In this document: in pieces, positions 32,400-43,758 of the stretch
Position numbering within the stretch: the stretch's first letter is position 1
How the letters are laid out: the number at the start of each line of letters is the position of its first letter
Source of the DNA: Phymatolithon calcareum
Taxonomy: Eukaryota > Rhodophyta > Florideophyceae > Hapalidiales
NCBI GenBank assembly: GCA_977006965.1
Contig: OZ345382.1
Coordinates: 1,736,001-1,800,000, forward strand
DNA: 64,000 nucleotides
Direction of reading: 5' to 3'
Program-made: the position numbers and the translations under genes
Notes under the pieces: generated by a model
Database searches by the model: none
Seen by the model: the letters and a program-made list of their open reading frames with translations, nothing else
What the model was told of the DNA's origin: nothing

Positions 32400-35300
32400 T
32401 TGTCGGAGTTTTTGTTCATGGACCAGCTTCAGACTTTCAGGACACGGAAGAGCCGCAGTCATTGGCCTCTTTCAGGCATCCCATGATGCATTCGTTCCCG
32501 CATTCCGGCAAGGACTGTAGAACCAGCCCTGTATTGCCGTCTTCTTCTATTGCCGTGGAGATAACGCGTTTTCTCTGATCCGATGACACAGATCAAGGCG
32601 CTGACATTGCCGCACCTCAAGAAAAGGAATCTCCTGAACGCAATGTTGTAATGGACTCTTGCGCATCGAATTCACTGAATTCCAGAGTAGTCCCTACGTG
32701 ACGTCACTTCGATTCTTTGACTTCAGTCCAGTTTGCACACGAGCAGAGCCATTTTTCGGGAAATTCGAGAGCAATTCTTTCTCTCCCGCTCGACCTACTT
32801 CCAGTGTCCTCTTCTCCATCTTCGACTTCACGAAATAATATGATTGCAGGCAATGACAACAAAGAAGTTTAATGTCTCTAGCTAGAACACTTAAATATCA
32901 AACTGGCGGGTGTTGTGGGCATTGCTGATGACCAACGGAAGCAAGAGATTCACAAAAGACACATATCAGTCTGTAAAGACCTTCTTTGAAGCGTTTTCCG
33001 GCTTGCTAGTGACATCTTGGAAAGAGGAATTTGTCCTTTCTGAAGCACTTGACGCTACTGCAGCCACTCACGAGACCTCGAACATCCTCTCACACTATTC
33101 TATACTTCAAAAAGAGTATAAGCCAAGAGTTTTCACATCACTAGCGTACGCGGAGAAGAATTCTTCAACCCGGGGACATTTTCATGGCTGGTGCACGTAG
33201 AAAATCTACAAATGGAAATGGAGATATCCCAATATCCGTGTGAACAAATCCACCCAGCGAGTACGTTCGTCTAGATGTTTCATATCCATTCTAAATTGAA
33301 AAGCATCAGCCTTTCTGCGAAGCAACGGGACGCGCATAACACCGCTTGTCCAACAGAGTGCGTAGATACATGGCCAACTGTCGAAGCCCGGGAATAGTTC
33401 TATGGACCTAAAAGTGCAATGTATGTTGACAATCCAATCACTCCTGACCCGTGCTCTTCTTTTTCCTAAGTAGACGACATTGGGAAATTACGCACTGTAC
33501 AAAGTGTTCCCTTGATTAAGATTGTTGTTCAATGCTTTTGCTTCAGCACACAATCAGAAAGAGATGGGTTTCTCTTCTGTGGGGGAGTGTGTCACACTTG
33601 GAATGTGCAACACAGAAGGCGGGCTGTCAAATGATGAGTCCTTCACAACGAGTATACATAAAAGCCATCTGCACGCGACCGTAAAATTGCAAACGCATTA
33701 GCTTTTGAAGAATACACTTCAGCCTCTGACAATGCCGCTGTAGAGGTTCTTTATTTGCCGCTGGAGGATGACAAAGTAGATGCTGAGGATGTTAGTATCC
33801 GTGGTGTAGCTTCGCGCCGAAGACCCAGAAACATGTCGTCCGCAGAGAGGATTTTCGCGGTCAAAAGACGACGAGACGCCATCAGAGGGAAGAACAAGCA
33901 GGAGGCTGCTGTCTTGCAAAACTGGAGAAAAGCAGTGGTTAAAACAGGGGACTTCGTATCGATGTTAAAGCATTGCACTGAATCTCTTCCGGATTGCACT
34001 TTGCTTACTGACACTAACAGGGCGTCCAGATTGTGCCTCGTGCAGAGATTCCGGATAGAAAATGAGGAAAAAACTCCGCAGGTATTTTGGATCTCCGGTG
34101 GTCACTTTCTGGACAACCTTAATGATAGTTCTACGGCCGAGGAAGATCCTATGCTCGCAATATCGTCACCGATGTTAATACAAAAATGGACGTCCCACAA
34201 GCATGTTGAATGAGCACGATGGAAATCGTGGGCCTCTGAAGTACTATCCAGATAGCAGTGAAGGTGTACTTCCCAATGGGGAGCGATACTTCATCTATAG
34301 AATTATGATCTTTTGGGATGGATATCAGATCCAAGCAGGAAATCGGGCATTTGGCCAGGGAGTTTACATGCTCTGCCTATATGCTGAAGGAAAAAGTGAC
34401 GGATATTCTTGGACTTGAATGGAGGCTGGGAGACACTCTGGAAATGAACTCCACCTTGCATGGATTGGGCTATATAACTGCGGTTTGCTGCCATTTTTGT
34501 TGTTTTTCTCGAACATTATTGTCTATTTTTAAAAGTAGATACACTTCTAAGGTGGCGGATGGTCCGCACGCTCTATACGCTCGCGGCGTTTTGAAGCATG
34601 ATGCTCTTCATGACTGTAACTCAAAGACAGAAACATGTCGTGTTCTCGGCATCAAGTCTGATCCATCGCCCGAACGCACGTCTTTAAATTCGCTTCGTTT
34701 AATTGGTTCCAGGCCCGAAATCAGGTCCCTGGAACAAAGTCGGGGCTGAATCTCCTGCCCTACTAATGGGATACTTACCTCGCATGTATTTTGGCCCCTG
34801 ATAATCTATTAAATGGCCATCTCCGCGACTGCATTACGCTATCTTACCGACTACTTACTAGCGCAACAATTTCAAAAGCAGTCGAGGCGCACATGATGGG
34901 ATTCTTAACACAAGCAGTTCTGTCTCGGCGAAAAAGACACTTTGAATACGAAACGATGTCCCTCTTCTCAATGGAAATGACAGACCTCTACTCTCTTGCG
35001 CTTGCGACAGAGCTGGCGTTCGTAGAGAACCTTTATTCACACTCTGAACCTTCTGACGGCTACCCAGGTCTTCGAAAGATGGGCTGACGCTGTTGCTACT
35101 GTCGGTTCTTGTGCGAGCATGATCAGTACTAATGGGCGAAAAACGGAACTGAACAGAGGTGGGGTAAATACAAGGCCAGATTTTCGGAATATGCACGGCC
35201 AGACGTACCTCGGGCTAGATCAGCGAGAAGTGGACAGCCATATTTCAAAATTGCGTGACTTATGTGCCTTTTTGTGGCGTCGAACGCCACTACCATACTC

Positions 35301-36140
35301 TCCATTTCCTATAAGACTAGCTCCATTCAAATTGTCATTACAGCTTGCATTTACAGCAAGCGCTTACAGATAGCATTACAGTCATTGCAGTAACGGGGGT
35401 TTCGATGCGTACTTACAGCATGAAGGATGACAAAAGGCAAACCCTAGAACCGCTGCTTACAGATTTCAGATGCTTACGCTGTACTGCTTACACTTTAAGT
35501 GGTAGAGTAGCCGCTTCGGGGTGCCCTCGGCATTTGCCAGGGTACAACCCGACCACAGCCAGTGTGCCAAATTGTGCGTTTACAACCCCACACTTTTCCG
35601 ATTCTGGCACTTTGTTATTAGAAGGTGAAGAGGTTAATCCGGCCCAAAAAGCCGAATTGTTGAAGTCTGTTAACAAGCCTAATGTACACCGTCTCAAAGA
35701 GCTTGTCTATTGCACAACGCCAATGTTCGGACATAAGTCCCTAGTAGGCGACCTTATTCTGGAGATGGCTCATTAGTGCCTGAATCGATCCGTAAATCAA
35801 TCCAATAACAAAGACTTTCATCTAATATCTAGGCAGAGCATCGCGTTTAATGATTGGCAAGGGAGAATATCAAATGTTGTTACAGGTGCAAAGCAGGGCG
35901 AACATGCTTACCTGCTACACTGTTTCCGTACTTTCCTGGGAAGAGAAGAGCAGGCGTCTGTAAACGGAAAACTGAGTGAACCGCACAAACGAGCAGTACT
36001 GCTTACATTAGGGACCGGAGATTGCATTCAGACCCAGCTTCACAATCAAAAGCAATCCGTTTTTCCCCTCGAAGTGACACTGGCACATTTCTCACCTTGG
36101 TATTTGTTGCTTGAGGTCGAGAAGAATTCATAACCGGTGA
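32400..36140 (+). pseudogene. Decayed large transposase-like coding region
   Basis: Across many frames this region reads like one long protein: LWALLMTNGSKRFTKDTYQS (32913), SRPF-like VFTSLAYAEKNSS (33130), a basic block RRRPRNMSSAERIFAVKRRR (33815), PNGERYFIYRIMIFWDGYQI (34275) followed by GQGVYMLCL, a possible CHFC knuckle (34490), ADGPHALYARGVLKHDAL (34557), and KPNVHRLKELVYCTTPMFGH near 35675 ending with NDWQGRISNV (35850). The FWDG, GVYMLCLN-like and VHRL...FGH...EMAHQ pattern recalls large Tnp2/Plavaka-type transposases (CACTA-related), but that assignment is by style only. Stops and frame changes are numerous. Termini were not found. Confidence 0.45.
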
Positions 36141-37714
36141 CATTTTCCTATTTAAAACGCTAAGAGATGCTTTTCAATCATATCTGCCTGGCTGTCGTGT
36201 CTGGATTAGTAATAGAATATCATCATTCATGTCGAACAGAACACCCGGGCTCAAAACTTGCAAATGCGACGTTGTCGAGACTCTTTGATGCAATCCTCAC
36301 GAGATATCATCTCATTATCCATTCCTTGTTCAGATCAACTCCTCAAATTATCTGGGACAGGTGGCAGAAAACAGTACTTCCTCTCTTTGGTTTGTTCAAT
36401 GTATTCTCTGTATTGACTCTGCGTCAAGTTTATGAACTTACTACCTGCTGTTCGCCATTGCGTGCGGACAAATGCCAGTGATGCAAAACGCAATTCGAAT
36501 TTGACTTCTAGAGATACACAACTGAGAAAAGAGGCAAAGCTTGATAGCAGTTCGTGAAAGGTGGGAGTCATTATGTAGACTCCTTCGCTGTCAAATGCGT
36601 TTGCCATTGAGGTAAGAGAAAGTTCTACTTTTAACGAGAGCGAAGGGATACCCACCAAGGAAAGGATAGCTACTCATATAGGAGCCACATTGAAACCTTG
36701 AAACTTCGCAAATGACATCTTTCTCGCTTGCATTAAAGACGCACAAAAAGAACATCATCGTCGTAATTCTCCAATGCTACCCAGGCCATGCCATTCTCGA
36801 AAAGTATCTCTCACGCTTACACCGCCGTATCTCCTCCTTCGGGATCTTCTTCTCCTCTGCTCCGCTTTCCAGTCACCCTTTTGGCCTATGAAAAAGATAT
36901 TGCATGAGTCCGCGTTCCTTCCGTTACACGCTTCTTCTCAACATTGTTGAGCTTGTCGCGCGTACGTTCGTTGCTGGAAAGCATTCGAGGAGCGTTCCGC
37001 CGGCTCGAGCGTCCCCTTCCTCCTCCACCTCTTTGCGCTGCTATTGGGACGCACAGAAAGACGCCCAGTGAAGGTGGATACTCGGGGATGAATGGCATCC
37101 CCGGGTGGGGGGGGGTGGGACAGGTGAAGAACAGCTGGATAGGTCCCCCTGAAGTTCGTTCTGATCTTGTTCAGCGGCAAGTTCGCCAGCGTCCCGAATG
37201 CATAGTTCCGCGCCAAAAACGACTCCCCGACTGCGTAGAATAGACCAGAACGCTAGTCAAAAAAATCTCCATGCCACTCTCCGTAGAAATATTTCCGTGC
37301 ATTTGACGGCAGGATGCGAAGATGGATTCCTCGCCACGCGCGATCACTGTCGGGAAGCGTTCTGTCCCGAATTGATCATCCCGTTATTCGATTAGCTCCA
37401 GCATGTCAGTCTTACAGCGGCTAACGCCGCAGTTCGTGGACCGCAGCAGTTGGCTTTCATGAAAATGTATGTTCAGTCCGTACATTTTGCACAACCTCAA
37501 TATTCCAGACAGCAAATTACACAGATTTTGAGCGCCGTACATTACAGCTTTACAAGGCATCTCGAATGGTGATTGTCAAAGTTATGCTTAAACTGCGCAA
37601 TTACGTACCCTCCTAGAAATGATCAAAACTCAATATGAATGCAGTATAAAAAACAATGCATCATATGGTTGCAGATTTATGAAAACTGTAATTTAGCCAA
37701 CTCTTTTCTACTCA
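36141..37714. other. No recognisable gene; poly-G tract
   Basis: Short ORFs only. A run of G (about 37106-37117, GGTGGGGGGGGGTGG) is the only low-complexity feature. Confidence 0.35.
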
Positions 37715-38110
37715 CAGGGGAATGTTAAGAGGCGGACAAAACCGAACCCGGTGTCATACCACTTTTGCAAGTCTATCATATCTCGAGCCCTTATGAAGCA
37801 GAAACATTAGGGTGACAATCGTATCATAGAATTACTAGCGAAATAAGAAAAAACTTGCATTCCTCATGCGAACATTAGGAGTTCCTAATGTAGCGGGCAG
37901 CACTCGTTGCTCGACTCGTTTCTTAGTAAGAAATAACTAGAATTTAGATTATCGGTAAAGTGCCCCTGAGTGCTTCGCGCTCACTGCACAAACCGAGCCG
38001 AAAAAATTGAACAGTTATGAAATTACATTAGGCAGTTTCGAGTTTTTGGCGGACATGTTTTCTACTGTGGCTCCTCCCAAAACCGACCTCGACAGGCACG
38101 GGAACAAGCA

Positions 38111-39237
38111 ATGAAGCTCGCGCAGGCCGCATCTCCATCGTGTGCGCTAACCATGGAGTCGGAGCAAATAGCCTCTGGGGCCAGCACCTCATCTGAGGAG
38201 CCCACACTTCAATCCGCTCTGCGTGCCGGGCTGGCGCACTGCAACACGCAGTTCGCGTGCGGACAGCTGCTTGGCAACGGAAAAGACGGCGACACTTTGC
38301 GCCTCGCATTGGGCGACGGAACATCGGATAGTACTCCGCCTACAAGGGGCAGCGACAGCTCTCCTTCACAACCCATCACGCGCATCTCATCCACAAGCCC
38401 GCTCCCCGGAAAAGATATCAACGCAATGCTTGCATCTCAGGCCCGCTTACTGCCTGCTGACGCTTCCATGTATGAGGCCGACCCCTTCCCGGCTCCAAGC
38501 TCACCCGCGACAGCCAACACGAACCCGTCTCAAACTGGGACTCGTGTCCTGCCGACCAGAGGGCACCTCCCTCGAGACATCATACGACCGTCCAACATCG
38601 CCTGGATCTCGGCAGGCAGAAAGTCCCGCCCGACGAAACTATGCTGGAGCTGGGGGCGCAATCCGGCATTTTGAACGTTCCGCGTCTGCGCAACAAAACG
38701 CGTCGGGTCCAGCGACAACGGCATCATGACGAGCTGACAACGCTTCGTCCTTTGATGAGCAATGCTTGCACTACGTGCAGCTCTTTCTCTTCCCACAAGC
38801 AACTGTGGACGAAACTTGCCCGACAGTACAATGCGGACTCTCGCACATATTGCCCCTCGAGAACGTTGGTGGAATTAAAGATGTCGGTCACGAACCACAC
38901 GCTTTATTCAGCACGCCGGGCGGCCTCAACGCACTACTTAACTATCAACATACACATTGGCTTGAGCTTCGCTCCGAAATGATGGTCCTTTCTGCCGTCA
39001 ATGCCACTGCGGCTAAGCACGGGGCTGCGAAACTCGAGTTCCGGCTTCGACTCCAGTTCCCCGATACACACACGCTTTTTAATTTTGGGGACAATATGCA
39101 AGTCGTTCGCGATACGACGGTCGAAAGCAACCGTTGGCAACGACCTTGCTCTCGCCGTCGGTCGACGGCAAATGTCTGCGGTCAGCGAGCGAGTGCGTCA
39201 AGCCCTCCGCGCAAGACGCGATCAGCATAACACACTT
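38111..39237 (+). pseudogene. Second ORF of the P-like element, unknown function
   Basis: The first frame (38111-38674) is Ser/Pro/Thr-rich (for example SDSTPPTRGSDSSPSQPITR). A frame change near 38620 leads to ILNVPRLRNKTRRVQRQRHH, another near 38760 to LFSTPGGLNALLNYQHTHWL, EMMVLSAVNATAAKHGAAKL and LFNFGDNMQVVRDTT, and a last frame to GRRQMSAVSERVRQALRARR and a stop at 39243. The pattern is a disordered N-terminus, a basic patch, a folded central part and a basic C-terminal helix, as expected of a DNA- or RNA-binding accessory protein. I do not recognise the family. It converges on the transposase gene and lies inside the same terminal repeats. Confidence 0.45.
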
Positions 39238-39336
39238 CAATAAGCCAAGGTCGTGACTAAAATTTCACAGAGCTCCGTTCAGCGTACGCGCGGTACTAGC
39301 CCCGAGCCTCGCTTGGAACTCACTCCGACAGCATCA

Positions 39337-42300
39337 TCAAGCGGTTCGGGGATCTACAGCGGCGGACTTGACCGCCAGCCGAGAACGCAATGCCACTGTC
39401 GCCTCCAGCTGCACAGCGGACGTCGACTGTTCCTCGCATCGCGCGTTCAATGTGCCTTGCAGACTTTTACAGGAAGAATTCGTGAAGCGGACCACAATGT
39501 GTCGTAGTAAATCTTCTTTCCCGAAACACTCAACTTTACATAAACGAGCAATTAATATTGGCAACCGATGCAATTCGTTTCTGTTCCTTACAACATGCTC
39601 AACGGCATGGTGCCGCAGCACAACAAGGAAGCGAAATACATCGAGGACGTCCGCTGTCGTATATGTAAATCCATCCTGTCGCTCAACTTCCCTTATATCT
39701 TCATACTTGTCCGCCAACCGTATCAGCGAGTTCGATGGCACCGACCATGCCGCTATTTGCAGGAGATCGCAATGGGCAGCTCTCAACTTTTCCCGCTCAG
39801 TTTTGCGCAGTTTCATCAGATCACCCTTGCACTTTTCGTCCAACTTGTTTACATGCTTCCTCAACTTCTTACGCTTGATAGAAACAACGGCACCGCACGC
39901 TCTTGGCGTGATCTGCCTCGTACGCGCATCGAGCTCCAATCCGTCCAGCCCCTTGCAATCATTGCAATTTCTGATATCATCGCGTCATCCCTGTCAGTTC
40001 TCTGGCGAGCAGAACGAAGGGCTCTTTGTGCTGACGTCCTTGATCCTACATATTCCTTGCCGACAATTGCGCCAGAAAGGAAACCTTCGTTCAGCAAGTC
40101 CTGGCTCCGTTCTGGCTCCATGTTTCCGTTCAAACAACGCAGTAGTTGGCTGCTCGTACACCGCGTTGACTTTCGTCGCAGGCCTTGCACAAGCTGCCCC
40201 ATGGTCGGATTGTTGCACTCGCCGTTCGTTTGCCGTAAAAAAGAGAACAAGGACTCTAGAGGGTCTGTCGACAGGCGCGTTAGCAGAACATACCCACCCA
40301 CTGGTTTCGCTCTAGTTTCTCGCAGAATACAGAAACGCATTGCTACTGACCTCGAGACCAGCTCTGCCCATACGGTTGATTTGCTATTCGTGCGCCCATG
40401 TGTCAGCTGCTCCTCGTAATACGTCTCCACCTCCTTCATCAAGTCAATAGTAGCAGTTTTATATGTCCTTAGTGCAGTTGGCGGCGTTCCCTTGCGCAGT
40501 AGATTCAGTTTGTTTGATCTTGCGACATCAAATCGCGAGCGGCCAATTTCAAGGTGCCGAGCGAGCGCCGCTAGCTCACGCCGTAACTCATGCGACTCGG
40601 CTTTCGCGCAGCAATGACGCGCACGCTATAAACGGCGAGGGCGCCTGGGACAGACATCTTGCACCAGGAGCTCAACGTGGTAAACTTGTCCGTCAACAGC
40701 GGCTCTTGCTCTGGAAGACCACTGAGAAGCGCAGACTTGTCCTCTACTCGAAGCGAAACCAAGTGTTCCCGCCGAGTCGCAATGGACGACCGAGCGGTCA
40801 CGCGGCGTATCGAGGGAGAACGGAAAGTTATCGGCAGAGTGAAACGGTGGTGCTACCCCATCGTCGATGGCGGCGAGGGACTTGAGCCCCTTCACCACAG
40901 GCGTGGCTGCATCAAAACAAATGACGGTAGGTGTGATGTTTAGTCCAAGTTCTCGAGTAACTCGTCGAGTGCGCCAATAAAATCGAGCGAGATCATTGCG
41001 GATGCACATGGTGCGACTTGGACGACATATTTGACCCCGGTGTGGACGACGGATAGAAGAAAAACTTCTGCCGTGCAGGCAAACTCGATATTCTGAAGGT
41101 CAGGCTCGTTCAGGAAGTAGTGCGCTAAAGAGTCACGCTGCTCTACGAAACCAACAAACGTGTTGAGTTTTGTCCAAACCACGCCCTGACGCACGTGTAT
41201 GCCATCGCGCTGTCTGAGCACTCTTCTGGGAACCGCAGGATGCTCGTCAATATATTCCGCGAGCCGCTATACACCTGTTGATGACGAGAATAGTAAGTTC
41301 CGAGCATCAATTCCGGCCACGCGTTGAATAGATGTGATCGATGGAGCTCCGAATTCTGAGGGCAGGAAATTGTATCTAGTTGGACAAGAAAGCGAGGTCG
41401 GTGTCAGTCCACCGCCAGTTAATTTTCGATCGCGTGCTGTTCCAAGAAAGAAGAGACAAAGGTGAGCCCAACCATTGGTGCAGTGCCCTTGTGCTTTGCA
41501 CGGCGTACGCATTCGTCAATTGGGTCTGACATGGCAACAGTGGCTGGAATTGAAATTGAAGATGTTTGTGGTAGACGTGATGCGGATCGTCGTCATGTCC
41601 GAGCACATGATGCTTGTGCAATCGTTCATTTTCCTGACGAAGTCTCTTGCAATCCTTGCGTGCTTGTTTGAGTGCTTCTTTGGACGCCGACAGGCGCTTA
41701 CGGAGGTGAGTGACGTAGTTTCTAGCGATGGACGACGAAGGTTCATGGATGGGAATGGTCAGGGTAGCGGTGACACGAGACAAGCAAAGTACAGGGTTTT
41801 GTGCGGGTTTTTCTGTTCGAACTGGGAGAATAGAAGCCCTAGCGAGATTACCGAGCGTGTGTTGCGTGAGCCAGTTTGGCTTTGCGCTGTGAAGGAGGTC
41901 GGTCGGCGAGACCCAGCCGCTTGTGGATGGACGCCCACTCTCGAAGGCGAAGCGCTTCAAGCAGACGCGAAGGCAATCACCCGTGACCACAGGCAGAGAG
42001 TCGACATCTGAACGTTCCATGGAATGGAGTAGGCGGTCTGGATCCGAGCCGCCCATGATGCGCCAGTGCGATGCGCCATTCGGTCCAATTAAGCTCCGTA
42101 CATGTACCCAGCGTAGTTCTTCTGCGACTCTACTTCTGAACGCGATATGAAGACCGGTCGGGATGTTGACGAAGACGGCCGGTTTGCCGACAGTAATGCG
42201 ATAGGAAGACAGCGCCCATCTTCGGTTTGGTTCAAGGACGGGAGCTATCCCAAGCCGAATTACGTAAATGCGTCTCTCCGTTGTGGTACAGTGGAAGAGG

Positions 42301-42362
42301 ACCACGGTACGCACTGACGTACGCAATTGACGGCGATGTGAAGATTGCGGAACCATAGACAT
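39337..42362 (-). pseudogene. P-element/THAP9-like transposase pseudogene
   Basis: In order on the minus strand: an N-terminal region (42362-41376) ending in a coiled coil (LRKRLSASKEALKQARKDCK, about 41700-41640) and KINWRWTDTDLAFLSN; after a frame change, YNFLPSEFGAPSITSIQRV (about 41370); DGIHVRQGVVWTKLNTFVGF with a candidate first catalytic aspartate (about 41200); ELGLNITPTVICFDAATP with a candidate second (about 40940); WCKMSVPGALAVYS (about 40660); NKLNLLRKGTPPTALRTYKT (about 40490); and the P-family signature STDPLESLFSFLRQTNGECN followed by NPTMGQL (about 40270-40200). A further frame runs to the stop at 39337. A canonical THAP zinc finger (C2CH) is not visible at the N-terminus. Several frame changes make it inactive. 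The chemistry is GTP-dependent cut and paste in Drosophila P; I cannot see the GTP-binding determinants. Confidence 0.75.
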
Positions 42363-43002
42363 TTGGAAGAATCAGCAGCTGATGCGGTGGAGATGTGGGA
42401 TCAGAGTCGCGTGAGATAAATCGGAGTGAATGCGACTGACGTCACCGCATAGTGTCAGCCGTCACCATGAGCACGGCGAGAAGAGGGTGGTTCCGGCATT
42501 GTCGCCCTTCGCATCTTCGCGCCATCTGCGCAATTTTGGTTGTCTTTGGCGCCAAATTCTCAGACCGAAGTGACGCGTGATTATTTTGCAAGCAGAGGAT
42601 CCAAGCGATTTGGCCCAAAAGGTATTTTGCATGATCTCAGGTTTCCCAACTGTGCCAAATGTATCCTGTCGTTGGCAGCCACGTCTCCACGTTCTTCTCA
42701 CATCTTCTCGCTGCTGCAAGCATTCGCGTCGGATTCGGGCATGTCTAAGCAGCCATTACTGCACTGTTCGTGCTCTTTCGTTGTGCATATTAGAGTCGAA
42801 GGCGCCCTGTCGCATTCTTATTGCTGGCCGCCGAGCTTGGACTGCGTCGAGACTCTGACAGTGCCGTTTTTTGTCGAAAAAAATTGATACAGTGATTTCC
42901 TCATAATGCGCTCAGCACAACGCACGCCTCGATTTTCTTAGCGTGTTTTTTACAAAGTGGTATGACACCCGACTCGGTTTTTCCCCTCTTAACATTCCCC
43001 TG

Positions 43003-43758
43003 GTACTAAGCACCATGATTTTCGGAGCAATGTATCATACAAGCATTTTTGCTCATACACCCCTTTGCTTCGATGAGATGGGTACGATACGTTATGACAC
43101 TAGAGTGCATGTGCACAAATAACTGCCCAGATACGAATACGAGTTCGGTCGCAGTACTTCACGCAATCGCTCTCTGCTCGAATATAATCTTCCTCTTCGC
43201 GCTGTCTCGACTTATCAAGATATTTACTCTTCGCTTTGAACACGGTGCGCTGAACATTGAACCCTCTCCGCGCTTCTCTAAACCACAGCAGTAAATTTTG
43301 AACTCCCGTTGCTCCTCACGAAACAACAGGCGCTGCTCATCTGGAGGTAATTTGACCGTGTCAATTGCCATTGGATTTTGAGAAATGAGACCGTTGGCGC
43401 TTTGATGCATGGATGAATGCGTGTATGAGTTTATTGCGGCCCCCGAGATTCACCGGCGATATCACACGTGCGTTCGCCGGCGCGTTCTTACGCCGCCGAC
43501 GAATCCATGGCTTGCGACGTGATTACGATCGACTGGGGCCGTAGCGAGCGCTGGGTCTACGTCTATGTCGGCATTCTCATGCATATACTTATGACTACCA
43601 CTGCAGCGCGCAGCGCATTAGCACAAAGTGGTCAAGATCTCTTCGGCATTGGCGCTTCAGCCGGCACTGGAAACATCGTGTCAACGTCAGTATCTGTAAC
43701 AGGAGATTACTCATCCCGGGCAGCTTTCAAACCCTCTCATGAGCGAGTCCGCTTCCGA
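43003..43758. other. Unassigned, one 115-codon plus ORF
   Basis: The ORF at 43468-43815 (start MRSPARSYAADESMACDV) is GC-rich and has a hydrophobic segment (WVYVYVGILMHILM), but no family is recognised. Confidence 0.25.

Larger units (their letters stand above)
37715..43002 (-). mobile_element. P-element-like transposon with about 55-bp TIRs
   Basis: The left end (CAGGGGAATGTTAAGAGG, extending to about 37775) and the reverse complement of the right end (42945-43002) match over about 55 bp, including TGTCATACCACTTT. Total length is 5288 bp. Flanks TCTACTCA and GTACTAAG share TACT but are not a clean 8-bp duplication. The interior is more GC-rich than its surroundings. A P-type transposase runs on the minus strand (39.3-42.4 kb) and a second ORF on the plus strand (38.1-39.2 kb). 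Confidence 0.8.

Noticed and set aside
39368-40419. Plus-strand ORFs of 315 and 283 codons
   Set aside because: They are antisense to the P-like transposase, whose family motifs lie on the minus strand.
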